Part shown: positions 21,353 to 30,070 of the stretch, one piece after another
How positions within the stretch are numbered: the stretch's first letter is position 1
Layout: every line of letters starts with the position of its first letter
NCBI GenBank assembly: GCA_003725745.1
Contig: RHDP01000001.1
Span: 4,968,501 to 5,032,500, forward strand
Origin: Streptomyces sp. I6
GTDB lineage: Bacteria; Actinomycetota; Actinomycetes; Streptomycetales; Streptomycetaceae
Length of the DNA stretch: 64,000 bases
Direction: 5' to 3'
The notes under the pieces: generated by a model
What the model saw: only the letters and a program-made list of their open reading frames with translations
Told to the model about the DNA's origin: nothing
Database searches by the model: none
Program-made: the position numbers and the translations under genes

Positions 21353-22978
21353 ATGACCACAGAGGCCACCGACACCGATAGGTCCACGGTCCTCGACGAC
21401 GGCTTCCATGTCTTCGACACCACGCTGCGCGACGGAGCGCAGCGCGAGGGCGTCAACCTCACCGTCGCGGACAAGCTGACCATCGCCCGGCACCTCGACG
21501 AGTTCGGCGTGGGCTTCATCGAGGGCGGCTGGCCGGGTGCCAACCCCCGGGACACGGAGTTCTTCGCCCGGGCCCGCCAGGAGATCGACTTCAGGCACGC
21601 CCAGCTCGTCGCCTTCGGCGCCACCCGCCGCCCTGGCGCGGCCGCCGCCGAGGACCCGCAGGTCAAGGCGCTGCTGGACTCCGGTGCCCCGGTGATCACC
21701 CTGGTGGCCAAGTCCCACGACCGCCATGTCGAACTGGCGCTGCGCACGACCCTGGACGAGAACCTGGAGATGGTCCGTGACACCGTCTCCCACCTGCGCT
21801 CACAGGGCCGGCGCGTGTTCGTCGACTGCGAGCACTTCTTCGACGGCTACCGGGCCAACCCCGGGTATGCGAAGGCGGTCGTCCGCACCGCCCACGAGGC
21901 GGGCGCCGACGTGGTCATCCTCTGCGACACCAACGGCGGCATGCTGCCTGCCCAGGTCCAGGCGGTCGTCGCCACCGTCCTCGCCGACACCGGCGCGCGC
22001 CTCGGCATCCACGCCCAGGACGACACCGGATGCGCCGTGGCGAACACGCTCGCCGCCGTCGACGCGGGTGCGACGCACGTCCAGTGCACCGCCAACGGCT
22101 ACGGGGAGCGCGTCGGCAACGCCAACCTCTTCCCGGTCGTCGCGGCGCTGGAGCTGAAGTACGGCAAGCGGGTGCTGCCGCCCGGCGCGCTGCGGGAGAT
22201 GACCCGTATCTCGCACGCCATCGCCGAGGTCGTCAACCTCACGCCGTCCACCCACCAGCCCTACGTGGGTGTCTCCGCCTTCGCCCACAAGGCCGGACTG
22301 CACGCCTCCGCGATCAAGGTCGATCCCGATCTGTACCAGCACATCGACCCCGAGCAGGTCGGCAACACCATGCGGATGCTGGTCTCCGACATGGCGGGCC
22401 GGGCCTCCGTCGAACTCAAGGGCAGGGAGCTGGGCGTCGACCTCGGCGGCGACCGGGAGCTCGTCGGCCGGGTCGTCGAGCGCGTCAAGGATCGCGAACT
22501 GCGCGGCTACACGTACGAGGCCGCCGACGCCTCCTTCGAGCTGCTGCTGCGGGCGGAGGCGGAGGGGCGTGCGCTCGGCTACTTCCGCACCGAGTCCTGG
22601 CGGGTCATCGTCGAGGACCGCCCCGACGGCAGCCACGCCAACGAGGCCACGGTGAAACTGTGGGCCAAGGGCGAGCGCATCGTCGCGACCGCCGAGGGGA
22701 ACGGTCCCGTCAACGCGCTGGACCGGGCGATGCGGGTGGGTCTGGAGCGGATCTACCCCCAGCTCGCCAAGCTGGAGCTGGTCGACTACCGCGTCCGCAT
22801 TCTCGAGGGCCGGCACGGCACGGGCTCGACCACCCGGGTGCTGACGACCACCGGCGACGGCACCGGTGAGTGGTCCACGGTCGGAGTGGGCGACAACATC
22901 ATCGCCGCTTCCTGGCAGGCACTGGAGGACGCGTACACCTATGGACTGCTGCGCGCGGGCGTCGAGCCCGCGGAGTAG
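21353..22978 (+). CDS. cimA: (R)-citramalate synthase
   Basis: Condenses pyruvate and acetyl-CoA to citramalate, a threonine-independent entry to isoleucine; a member of the LeuA/HMGL family. 541 residues. Motifs: FDTTLRDGAQREGVNLTVAD (metal and pyruvate site), EGGWPGANPRDTEFF, DCEHFFDGYRANP, ILCDTNGGMLPAQ, GIHAQDDTGCAVANTLAAV, and a C-terminal LeuA_dimer regulatory region from about residue 410. The TRDGAQ-type with EGGWP favours citramalate synthase over 2-isopropylmalate synthase. ATG at 21353 has CAGGAG upstream. The leader has an intrinsic terminator (21222-21247). Confidence 0.92.
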   Translation: MTTEATDTDRSTVLDDGFHVFDTTLRDGAQREGVNLTVADKLTIARHLDEFGVGFIEGGWPGANPRDTEFFARARQEIDFRHAQLVAFGATRRPGAAAAEDPQVKALLDSGAPVITLVAKSHDRHVELALRTTLDENLEMVRDTVSHLRSQGRRVFVDCEHFFDGYRANPGYAKAVVRTAHEAGADVVILCDTNGGMLPAQVQAVVATVLADTGARLGIHAQDDTGCAVANTLAAVDAGATHVQCTANGYGERVGNANLFPVVAALELKYGKRVLPPGALREMTRISHAIAEVVNLTPSTHQPYVGVSAFAHKAGLHASAIKVDPDLYQHIDPEQVGNTMRMLVSDMAGRASVELKGRELGVDLGGDRELVGRVVERVKDRELRGYTYEAADASFELLLRAEAEGRALGYFRTESWRVIVEDRPDGSHANEATVKLWAKGERIVATAEGNGPVNALDRAMRVGLERIYPQLAKLELVDYRVRILEGRHGTGSTTRVLTTTGDGTGEWSTVGVGDNIIAASWQALEDAYTYGLLRAGVEPAE

Positions 22979-23111
22979 CCCGGTCCGTCGCGAGGCCCCC
23001 GGTCCGTCGGGAGGCCCCGGCCGGTCGGGAGGCCTCCGCTGCGGCACCGGCCCCTGGCGGCGCGACCAGGGGCAATGTCCTCCTTCGTGGTGTTCGGGTA
23101 GTTTCGATGCT

Positions 23112-24437
23112 ATGAGGACCAGGCCGTTCGCCCTGCTGTCCGCCCTCGCCGGGCTGGCACTCCTGCTGCTGCTGGCCCTGGCTCCGGGCGCGGGCGCCGC
23201 AACCACGGGCATCTCCGACGCGGCCGCCGCACTGAAGCAGGACCCGGTCTATGTGGACCCGGCCGCCCGTACCCAGCTGTCCCAGGCCGACGAGAAGGCC
23301 CTCGAGCAGAGGATCGTGAACGCGGACAAGCCCGTGTTCGTCGCCGTCCTGCCCGAGAGTCCGCAGTTCCCCGCGGACAGCGTGCTGCGCGATCTGCGTA
23401 CCGCCACCGGAATCACCGGGCTGTACGGCATCCGCCTCGGCGACCGCTTCGACGCGGGCGCCGACGGCACCGTGATGCCGCGGAACGCGGTGCGCGACAT
23501 CGTCTCCGGGGTGAACACCCCGGGCACGGACGCCGCCACACAGCTCGGCAACTTCGTCGACCAGGCCCTCCCGACCGCCCGCGGCAGCGCACCGGCGTCC
23601 TGGAGCGACGGGTCCGCCCCCACGGGCGCCGACACGGGCTCGCTGATCGCCGTCGGTGCCGTGCTCGTCGCGGGCGGGGCGGGCGCCTACGCCGTGGTCC
23701 GACGCAACCGCCGCCGCAGGGCCGAGGAGGAGCGGGCCGCGCTGGAGAAGCTGCGGGTGGTCGTCGACGAGGACATCACCGCCTACGGCGAGGAACTGGA
23801 CCGGCTGGACTTCCACCCGTCCGAGCCGGGCGCCGACGACGCGATGCGCGCCGACTACGAACGCGCCCTGGACTCCTACGAGGAGGCCAAGGCCGCCATG
23901 GCGGCCGCGGAGCACCCCCATGACGTGCGGGTGGTCACCGGCGCGCTGGAGGAGGGCCGCTTCGCGCTGGCGGTGCTGGCCGCGCGCAGGGAAGGCGCCC
24001 CGCTGCCGGAGCGCCGCGCTCCGTGCTTCTTCGACCCGCGCCACGGCCCGTCCACGACCGATACGAGCTGGACCCCGGCGGCCGGCGCCCCCCGCGAGGT
24101 GCCCGTGTGCGCCGCCGACGCGGCCCGCCTCCAGGACGGCGAGGAGCCGATGACCCGGACCGTGGAGACCGAGTCCGGCCGCCGCCCGTACTGGGAGGCC
24201 GGACCCGCCTACGGGCCCTGGGCGGGCGGCTACTTCGGCGGCGCACTGCTGCCCGGCCTGCTCGCCGGCACGCTGCTGGGCAGTGCCCTGGCCACCCCGG
24301 CGTACGGCGCCGAGTACGGCGGCGGCGATTTCGCCGGCGGCGACTTCTCCGGAGCCGACGCCAACTCCTCCGACTTCGGCGGCGGCTTCGGCGACTGGGG
24401 TTCCGGCGGCGGCTTCGACGCAGGCGGTGGTTTCTGA
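23112..24437 (+). CDS. Secreted/membrane protein with glycine-rich C-terminus, unknown function
   Basis: 441 residues. Signal peptide at 1-30 (RPFALLSALAGLALLLLLAL, then AGAAT). An extracytoplasmic domain follows to about residue 175 (DPVYVDPAARTQLSQADEKA and later). One transmembrane segment is near 178-198 (SLIAVGAVLVAGGAGAYAVV), with a basic RRNRRRR after it. A cytoplasmic coiled-coil-like part (EEERAALEKLRVVVDEDITA) comes next. The C-terminus has a hydrophobic stretch and a Gly/Asp/Phe-rich tail (YGGGDFAGGDF type). The start has TATGAGG context without a strong ribosome site. It overlaps the next gene by one base (TGATG), so they are coupled. Confidence 0.78.
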   Translation: MRTRPFALLSALAGLALLLLLALAPGAGAATTGISDAAAALKQDPVYVDPAARTQLSQADEKALEQRIVNADKPVFVAVLPESPQFPADSVLRDLRTATGITGLYGIRLGDRFDAGADGTVMPRNAVRDIVSGVNTPGTDAATQLGNFVDQALPTARGSAPASWSDGSAPTGADTGSLIAVGAVLVAGGAGAYAVVRRNRRRRAEEERAALEKLRVVVDEDITAYGEELDRLDFHPSEPGADDAMRADYERALDSYEEAKAAMAAAEHPHDVRVVTGALEEGRFALAVLAARREGAPLPERRAPCFFDPRHGPSTTDTSWTPAAGAPREVPVCAADAARLQDGEEPMTRTVETESGRRPYWEAGPAYGPWAGGYFGGALLPGLLAGTLLGSALATPAYGAEYGGGDFAGGDFSGADANSSDFGGGFGDWGSGGGFDAGGGF

Positions 24438-24709
24438 TGCGCACCAAGAAGTGGAACGTCGAGATCGTCATCACCGAGAGTGACCGCACCACCCAGGCCG
24501 AGGCGCGGCTGCGGGGTCAGAACGCGGAACTGTACGTCGGCGAGGGCACGGCCCACCGCAACCGCGCGGACCGGGACATCCCCCACATCGGCGATGAACT
24601 GGCGGTGGCGCGGGCCCTGAACGGAGTGAGCCACTCGCTGCTGCACGAGGTGGCCACGGAGATCGAGTCCCGCACGGGCGAGCCGGTCCGCCGCCTGCGC
24701 GAAGGCTGA
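24437..24709 (+). CDS. DUF1876 (dsRBD-like) domain protein
   Basis: 90 residues: WNVEIVITESDRTTQAEARL, then GEGTAHRNRADRDIPHIGDE and a C-terminal ATEIESRTGEPVRRL. This matches the DUF1876 family of small actinobacterial proteins with a double-stranded-RNA-binding-like fold; the function is unknown. The ATG overlaps the stop codon of the preceding membrane protein, so the pair is probably translated together. Confidence 0.85.
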   Translation: MRTKKWNVEIVITESDRTTQAEARLRGQNAELYVGEGTAHRNRADRDIPHIGDELAVARALNGVSHSLLHEVATEIESRTGEPVRRLREG

Positions 24710-25051
24710 ACCGCCGGTCCGGGGAGCCGCGAGCGCCGGGCCTGCCCGCCCCGGTCACGGGCCCTGCGTCCGCGGCCTGCGAGCCCCACGCCGCCACGCC
24801 CGCCTGAGGTGTGCTCGCGCACGGGGAGGGCCTCCGTGCGGCGCCGGGTGCATCCGCGCCGCGACCGCGCGCGCCACCGCTGATCAGCTCCGTTCGGTGA
24901 CGCCACCTGTGCGAAGCGTAGCCAGGATGGCGCGAACCCCTCTTGAGACGGCCTTGCGGACGCAAAAGACTGTGTCATGTGCCGCGACGGGTGTCCGCCC
25001 GCACGGGGGTCAGCGGCACTCCACGTACCGGCCGACCGAGGAGGCCCCCGT
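24710..25051. other. 342-base gap before GNAT gene
   Basis: No gene was seen. A possible promoter TTGAGA-17-AAGACT (around 24943-24971) precedes the GNAT gene by about 80 bases; it is only a rough match. The rest is G/C-rich and featureless. Confidence 0.35.
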
Positions 25052-25579
25052 ATGTCCGCACCCGGGACGCGACGCACCGGACACCCCATCACCCTGGCCG
25101 ACGGCACGCTCACCCGCACGAGGGAGGCGGCCCCTGCCGACCTCGGTCCGGTCCAGGCGCTGCACCGCCGCTGCTCGGTCGGCAGCCGCGCCATGCGCTA
25201 TCACGCGGGGACACCCGGACTGTCCGCAGCCGGCTGGCGGCTGCTGTGCGATCCGCAGCGCGGCACCACCCTGGTCACCGCCACCGCCCAGCGTGCGGAC
25301 CGCATCATCGCCATGACGAACGTCATGCGCACCGACCGGCAGGGCGTCGGAGAGTTCGCCGTGCTGATCGAGGACGCCTGGCAGTCCAAGGGGCTGGGTA
25401 CGGCGCTCGCCGCCCACGCGGCCGAGGTCGCCCGGCGGATCGGGCTTCACACCCTGACCGCCGCGGTCGCCGCGGCCAACGCGCCGATGCTCCATGTGCT
25501 GGAGCGCCTTGACGTGCCGGCCGCCCACGTCACCGGCCCGGTCGTCGACATCGAGATACCACTGCGGCGAGGGCGGTGA
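25052..25579 (+). CDS. GNAT-family N-acetyltransferase
   Basis: 175 residues, with a single GNAT fold: TRTREAAPADLGPVQALHRR at the N-terminus, the acyl-CoA loop EDAWQSKGLGTALAAHAAEV, and a C-terminal TLTAAVAAANAPMLHVLERL. ATG at 25052 has GAGGAGG nine bases upstream; an in-frame start at 24977 has no such site. The substrate is unknown. The same fold appears as the C-terminal part of larger acyl-CoA synthetase-type protein acetyltransferases, but here it stands alone. Confidence 0.85.
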   Translation: MSAPGTRRTGHPITLADGTLTRTREAAPADLGPVQALHRRCSVGSRAMRYHAGTPGLSAAGWRLLCDPQRGTTLVTATAQRADRIIAMTNVMRTDRQGVGEFAVLIEDAWQSKGLGTALAAHAAEVARRIGLHTLTAAVAAANAPMLHVLERLDVPAAHVTGPVVDIEIPLRRGR

Positions 25580-25768
25580 CCGGCCCACCCGGTCGCGGCC
25601 GGGACGCCGACGCGCGCGGGGCGCGGGGGCATGCCCGGGCGCGGAGGGCGGTCCTCGGGGTGCCGGGTGACCGCGCGCGAGGCTACGGGGGCCGTCCGGG
25701 CGGAACCCCCGTCCCCGTGGATCCAACGGATCCACGGGGACGGGGGCTCATGGCGCGAGGGCGCGCGG

Positions 25769-26407
25769 TCAGGCGGCCTGCTTGATCGCCGAGATGTCGA
25801 AGCCGAGCTTCACCTTGTCGCTGACCATCACACCGCCGGTCTCCAGCGCCGCATTCCAGGTCAGGCCCCAGTCGGAGCGCAGGATCTCGGCGCTGCCCTC
25901 GAAGCCGACGCGCTCGTTGCCGTAGACGTCGGTCGCCGCGCCGTTGAACTCCAGGTCGATGGAGAGCGGGCGGGTGACGTCCTTGATGGTGAGGTCGCCG
26001 CTGACGCGGTACTTCCCGCCATCGAGCTGCTCGGCCCGGTTCGATCGGAAGGACATCACCGGGAACGTCTCGACGTCGAAGAAGTCGCCGCTGCGCAGGT
26101 GGCCGTCGCGGTCGGCGATGCCGGTGTCGATGCTGGCGATCCTGACGTCGATGGCCGCGGTGGAGCGGGAGGGGTCGGTGCCGTCCAGGTGCAGCGTGCC
26201 CTCGTGGTCGCCGAACGTGCCGCGGACGTTGGTGACCATGGCGTGGCGCACGGTGAAGCCGATGCGGCTGTGGGCGGGGTCGATGGTGTAGGTGCCGGTC
26301 AGCGCCGCCAGGGCCGGCTCCGCCGCGTGTGTGGTGGTGGCGGTGGTGGCGGCAGTGGAGGTGGTGCCGGCAGTGGCGGCAGCGGTCTTGCGGTTGAACA
26401 GGCCCAT
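25769..26407 (-). CDS. YceI-like isoprenoid-binding family protein
   Basis: 212 residues. After an alanine/threonine-rich N-terminal segment (AATAGTTSTAATTATTTHAA) comes the YceI lipocalin-like domain from about residue 45: TGTYTIDPAHSRIGFTVRHA, TNVRGTFGDHEGT, FDVETFPVMSFRSN, GDLTIKDVTRPLSIDLEF. No signal peptide is seen, so it is probably cytoplasmic. ATG at 26407 follows GAGGAG; the 32-codon in-frame extension lies over the promoter region. It is downstream of a 15-base inverted repeat pair (26460-26512), suggesting control by a MarR-type or similar repressor. Confidence 0.9.
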   Translation of the reverse strand: MGLFNRKTAAATAGTTSTAATTATTTHAAEPALAALTGTYTIDPAHSRIGFTVRHAMVTNVRGTFGDHEGTLHLDGTDPSRSTAAIDVRIASIDTGIADRDGHLRSGDFFDVETFPVMSFRSNRAEQLDGGKYRVSGDLTIKDVTRPLSIDLEFNGAATDVYGNERVGFEGSAEILRSDWGLTWNAALETGGVMVSDKVKLGFDISAIKQAA

Positions 26408-27271
26408 GATCTGCTCCTCGGGACGTGGTCGGGCGGGGTGGTGGCCTTCCCGGCCACTCGTTGAACCTTCAACGATGTCCACCATAGAAGCATTCCCGTT
26501 CAAGGTTCAACTTTTCCGTCGGTGCGGATCGCCCCCGCGGCGCGCGGCCTGCGCAAGGTGCCGGCCGGAGCGCGGCGGGGCGCGGCGGGGCGTCGGCGTC
26601 TGCGGCGCCCCGGACGGCGGATCCGTCACCGCACGGGGCCGGTCGCTAACGGACCCGTCACCCCGGGACCCGTTGGCCCGGCCAGGGGACCGATCCGGTG
26701 AACTCGTCGTACGGGTGCTTCCCGGCCTCCTGGGCCTTCCGGCCGGCGGTGGCGGCCCGTGCATGCGGCCGGGGCCGGCTGGAGATCCTCGACAACGCGG
26801 AGTTCCGCCGGCCGGCCGTGGCCCGCCCGACCGGACCAGCCGCGGTGAACTTCCGGCAGGCCGCCACCGCGGGTGCGCCGATCGTCGTGTCCCCGGCGCC
26901 CGTGCCGCGGCGGGCGTTCACCCGGGCCCGTGGTCGGCGCGACGGCGAACCCCCGTGCCCCGGGTAGCTGTTGGAGCGCGTCCACGGCCGACCGGTGCGC
27001 CGGGTCACGGACCCCGCTCCCGCGGCGGGAGCGCCTGGCGCCGGCCCCTGTGCCGGGCCGCACGACGCTCCGGGAGCATCGGGTGCCATACCTTGCCGTC
27101 GGGTGACCGTGGCCTGACGTCATTGTCGGACCACAACAAATCCCAGGGGCGTTCAACTGGTAGTTCACCTGTGGTGCGAAACGGTTCTGTGCGGGGCTGA
27201 CAGCAGAACGGGCGCGAGACTGTACGGAGTCAACGGCAGGATTTTCTCGGTCGGCTCCGTAGGGTTCGTAC
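26408..27271. other. 864-base gap, promoter repeats at one end, no gene seen
   Basis: Apart from the YceI promoter element, the sequence between the YceI gene and accB shows no frame with a ribosome site and convincing composition. Frames on both strands (e.g. around 26660-27089) overlap and are Pro/Arg/Ala-biased. GCGGGGCGCGGCGGGGCG near 26575-26592 is low complexity. The 150 bases before accB are less G/C-rich and likely hold its promoter. Confidence 0.5.
26460..26512 (-). promoter_or_regulatory. Promoter and paired operator-like repeats of the YceI gene
   Basis: GTTGAACCTTCAACG (26460-26474) and CGTTCAAGGTTCAAC (26498-26512) are inverted repeats with one mismatch. Read on the minus strand, TTGAAC and TATGGT are spaced 18 bases apart and fall between the repeats, forming a credible promoter 60-110 bases upstream of the YceI start. 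Each half is itself near-palindromic (TTGAACCTTCAA-like), as in MarR-type operators. Confidence 0.55.
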
Positions 27272-28855
27272 ATGACCGTTTTGGACGAGACCGCGGGCGA
27301 GCCGACCGACGCGCGAGGGCGTGTGGCCGAGCTGCACGCCCTTCGTGAGCAGGCGCGGCGCGGCCCCAGCGACCGGGCCACCGAGGCGCAGCACGCCAAG
27401 GGCAAGCTGACCGCGCGGGAGCGCATCGAGCTGCTGCTGGACGCGGGGTCGTTCCGAGAGGTCGAGCAGCTCCGGCGGCACCGGGCTTCGGGTTTCGGGC
27501 TCGAATCGAAGAAGCCCTACACCGACGGTGTGATCACGGGCTGGGGCACGGTCGAGGGCCGCACGGTCTTCGTCTACGCACACGACTTCCGGATCTTCGG
27601 CGGTGCCCTCGGCGAGGCGCACGCCACGAAGATCCACAAGATCATGGACATGGCGATCGCGGCCGGTGCGCCACTGGTGTCGCTGAACGACGGCGCCGGC
27701 GCCCGTATCCAGGAGGGCGTCTCCGCCCTCGCGGGCTACGGCGGCATCTTCCAGCGCAACACCAGGGCCTCGGGTGTCATCCCGCAGATCAGCGTCATGC
27801 TCGGCCCGTGCGCGGGCGGCGCGGCCTACTCGCCCGCGCTGACCGACTTCGTGTTCATGGTCCGTGAGACCTCGCAGATGTTCATCACCGGCCCGGACGT
27901 GGTCAAGGCGGTCACCGGGGAGGACATCACGCAGAACGGCCTCGGCGGCGCCGACGTGCACGCCGAGACGAGCGGTGTGGCGCACTTCGCCTACGACGAC
28001 GAGGAGACCTGCATCGCGGAGGTCCGCTACCTGCTGTCGATGCTCCCGCAGAACAACCGGGAGAACCCGCCGCAGGTGCCGAGCGAGGACCCGGCGGACC
28101 GCCGCTCCGACGTCCTGCTCGACCTGGTCCCGGCCGACGGCAACCGCCCCTACGACATGCACAAGGTCATCGAGGAGATCGTCGACGACGGTGACTACCT
28201 GGAGATCCACGAGCGCTGGGCGCGCAACATCATCTGCGCCCTCGGCCGTCTGGACGGCCAGGTCGTCGGGATCGTCGCCAACCAGCCGCAGTCGCTGGCC
28301 GGTGTCCTCGACATCGAGGCAAGCGAGAAGGCCGCCCGCTTCGTCCAGATGTGCGACGCCTTCAACATCCCGATCGTCACGCTGCTGGACGTCCCCGGCT
28401 TCCTTCCCGGAGTCGACCAGGAGCACGGCGGCATCATCCGCCACGGTGCGAAACTCCTCTACGCCTACTGCAACGCGACCGTGCCCCGGATCTCGCTGAT
28501 CCTGCGCAAGGCCTACGGCGGCGCGTACATCGTCATGGACTCCCAGTCCATCGGCGCCGACCTCACCTACGCCTGGCCCACCAACGAGATCGCCGTGATG
28601 GGCGCCGAGGGCGCGGCCAACGTCATCTTCCGCCGTCAGATCGCCGACGCCGAGGACCCCGACGCCATGCGCGCCCGCATGGTCAAGGAGTACAAGGCCG
28701 AGCTGATGCACCCCTACTACGCGGCGGAGCGCGGACTGGTCGACGACGTCATCGACCCGGCCGAGACCCGCGAGGTGCTGATCCGCTCCCTCGCGATGCT
28801 CCGCACGAAGCACGCCGACCTGCCGTCCCGCAAGCACGGCAACCCCCCGCAGTGA
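27272..28855 (+). CDS. accB: Acyl-CoA carboxylase beta subunit (carboxyltransferase)
   Basis: Biotin-dependent carboxyltransferase that makes malonyl-CoA (and often methylmalonyl-CoA) for fatty acids and polyketides. 527 residues, crotonase-like. Motifs: HAKGKLTARERIELLLD, DFRIFGGALGEAHATKIHKI, the oxyanion hole in GPCAGGAAYSPALTDFVFM, ETSGVAHFAYDDEE, DVPGFLPGVDQEHGGIIRHG, KAYGGAYIVMDSQSIGADL. Several Streptomyces paralogues exist (accB/pccB type); the downstream epsilon subunit and neighbourhood favour accB. ATG at 27272 has only a weak AGGG upstream. It is followed after 22 bases by accE, and both act with a biotinylated alpha subunit encoded elsewhere. Confidence 0.95.
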   Translation: MTVLDETAGEPTDARGRVAELHALREQARRGPSDRATEAQHAKGKLTARERIELLLDAGSFREVEQLRRHRASGFGLESKKPYTDGVITGWGTVEGRTVFVYAHDFRIFGGALGEAHATKIHKIMDMAIAAGAPLVSLNDGAGARIQEGVSALAGYGGIFQRNTRASGVIPQISVMLGPCAGGAAYSPALTDFVFMVRETSQMFITGPDVVKAVTGEDITQNGLGGADVHAETSGVAHFAYDDEETCIAEVRYLLSMLPQNNRENPPQVPSEDPADRRSDVLLDLVPADGNRPYDMHKVIEEIVDDGDYLEIHERWARNIICALGRLDGQVVGIVANQPQSLAGVLDIEASEKAARFVQMCDAFNIPIVTLLDVPGFLPGVDQEHGGIIRHGAKLLYAYCNATVPRISLILRKAYGGAYIVMDSQSIGADLTYAWPTNEIAVMGAEGAANVIFRRQIADAEDPDAMRARMVKEYKAELMHPYYAAERGLVDDVIDPAETREVLIRSLAMLRTKHADLPSRKHGNPPQ

Positions 28856-28877
28856 ACCCACGAGGAGAATGCTGCAC

Positions 28878-29081
28878 ATGATCACGCCTGCCGAGTCCCT
28901 GCTCCGCGTCGAGAAGGGGCACGCCGACCCCGAGGAACTCGCCGCCATCACGGCCGTTCTCCTCGCCCGCGCCGCGTCGCAGCCGCAGACCGCGCCGGCC
29001 CATCGCGGCCGCAGCACCGCCGGGTGGCGCCGCCTGGAGCGCCAGTCCGGCTTCCGCGCGCCGCACTCCTGGCAGGGCTGA
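28878..29081 (+). CDS. accE: Acyl-CoA carboxylase epsilon subunit
   Basis: 67 residues. The core pattern RVEKGHADPEELAAITAVLL with a helix and C-terminal W..RQSGFR.PHSW is diagnostic of the small actinobacterial epsilon subunit, which stimulates and stabilises the carboxylase complex. The ATG at 28878 is preferred because GAGGAG (28862-28867) is 10 bases upstream; the ATG at 28869 would leave only one base. It is 22 bases after accB and ends at a strong hairpin. Confidence 0.92.
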   Translation: MITPAESLLRVEKGHADPEELAAITAVLLARAASQPQTAPAHRGRSTAGWRRLERQSGFRAPHSWQG

Positions 29082-29158
29082 CGCCCCTCCGGGCCCCGAG
29101 GCGCCGTCCGGGAGCGGACGCTACCTGCCGCCCCGGAGCCTGTGAGACGACGGCCTGT

Positions 29159-29207
29159 ACGACGACGGCCTGCACGACCCGTTCGGGGTCGCGCAGGCCG
29201 TCGTCGT
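29159..29207 (+). terminator. Terminator after accE
   Basis: A 15-base perfect stem (29159-29173 with 29193-29207), 19-base loop, 78 bases past the accE stop codon. Confidence 0.75.
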
Positions 29208-29229
29208 GTTCGGGGCGTACCGTCATCGG

Positions 29230-29277
29230 CCTGCCCGCCTGCCCGCCTGCCCGCCTGCCCGCCTGCCCGCCTGCCCG
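29230..29277. repeat. Octamer tandem repeat, six copies
   Basis: CCTGCCCG is repeated six times without error, in the 407-base gap 29082-29488 between accE and the convergent conservon. Apart from the accE terminator, nothing else gene-like lies in this gap. Confidence 0.9.
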
Positions 29278-29488
29278 CCCGGCGCGCGGGCACCGCACGC
29301 GATGGGCGGGCGCCCGGCATCCCGCCCCACGCAGCCGTCCGCCCCGCCGGACGAGGTCCAGGCGGGGCGGATCGACCGACGGCGTCGGGGGGACGGACGG
29401 GGCCCTCACCGTACCCGTCCCGGCCGGGACGGGGGAGGGGCCGCGGACGCGCTGGGACGGCGCGCCCGCGGCTGGCGGCGCGACGGCC

Positions 29489-30070
29489 CTACCGCAGCCG
29501 GGCCATGAGTGCGTGTTCGACGAGGGTGATGAGGGCGCTTTTGGCGTCGGCGCGGTGGCGGGCGTCGGTGGTGATGATGGGTGCGTCGGGTCCGATCTGG
29601 AGGGCTTCGCGGACTTCGTCGGGGGTGTAGGGCTGGTGTCCGTCGAAGCCGTTGAGGGCGATGACGAAGGGGAGGCCGCTGTTCTCGAAGTAGTCGACGG
29701 CGGGGAAGCAGTCGGCGAGTCTGCGGGTGTCGACGAGGACGACGGCGCCGATGGCGCCGCGGACGAGGTCGTCCCACATGAACCAGAAGCGGTCCTGTCC
29801 GGGGGTGCCGAAGAGGTAGAGGATGAGGTCCTGGTCGAGTGTGATGCGGCCGAAGTCCATGGCCACGGTGGTGGTGGTCTTGTCGCCGGTGTGTGTGAGG
29901 TCGTCGATGCCGGCCGACGCGGACGTCATGACGGCCTCGGTGCGCAGCGGGTTGATCTCCGAGACGGCGCCGACGAACGTGGTCTTGCCCACGCCGAAGC
30001 CACCCGCCACCACGATCTTCGCACTGGTGGTTGAGCGGGCAGCACCGCCGCTAGAGCTTGCGAAGTCCAC
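29489..30070 (-). CDS. cvnD: Conservon CvnD GTPase (distal copy)
   Basis: 193 residues, Ras/MglA-like small GTPase. P-loop GGFGVGKTTF near residue 23; switch region with TSASAGIDDLT; G3-like LFGTPGQDRFWFMWDDLVRG; G4-like ALNGFDGH. CvnD proteins work at the membrane with the kinase-like CvnA and the CvnB and CvnC proteins. The ATG overlaps the end of cvnC by 20 bases. The coding DNA is identical to the other cvnD (34824-35405) except in the last codons: bases 29496-30098 equal 34831-35433. Confidence 0.95.
   Translation of the reverse strand: MDFASSSGGAARSTTSAKIVVAGGFGVGKTTFVGAVSEINPLRTEAVMTSASAGIDDLTHTGDKTTTTVAMDFGRITLDQDLILYLFGTPGQDRFWFMWDDLVRGAIGAVVLVDTRRLADCFPAVDYFENSGLPFVIALNGFDGHQPYTPDEVREALQIGPDAPIITTDARHRADAKSALITLVEHALMARLR

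Noticed and set aside
26626-27426. Open frames of 143-266 codons on the minus strand before accB
   Set aside because: They overlap each other and the start of accB, lack ribosome sites, and have Pro/Arg/Gly-rich content without motif structure.
29230-29277. Octamer array considered as a CRISPR array
   Set aside because: No spacers are present; the unit is 8 bases and contiguous.
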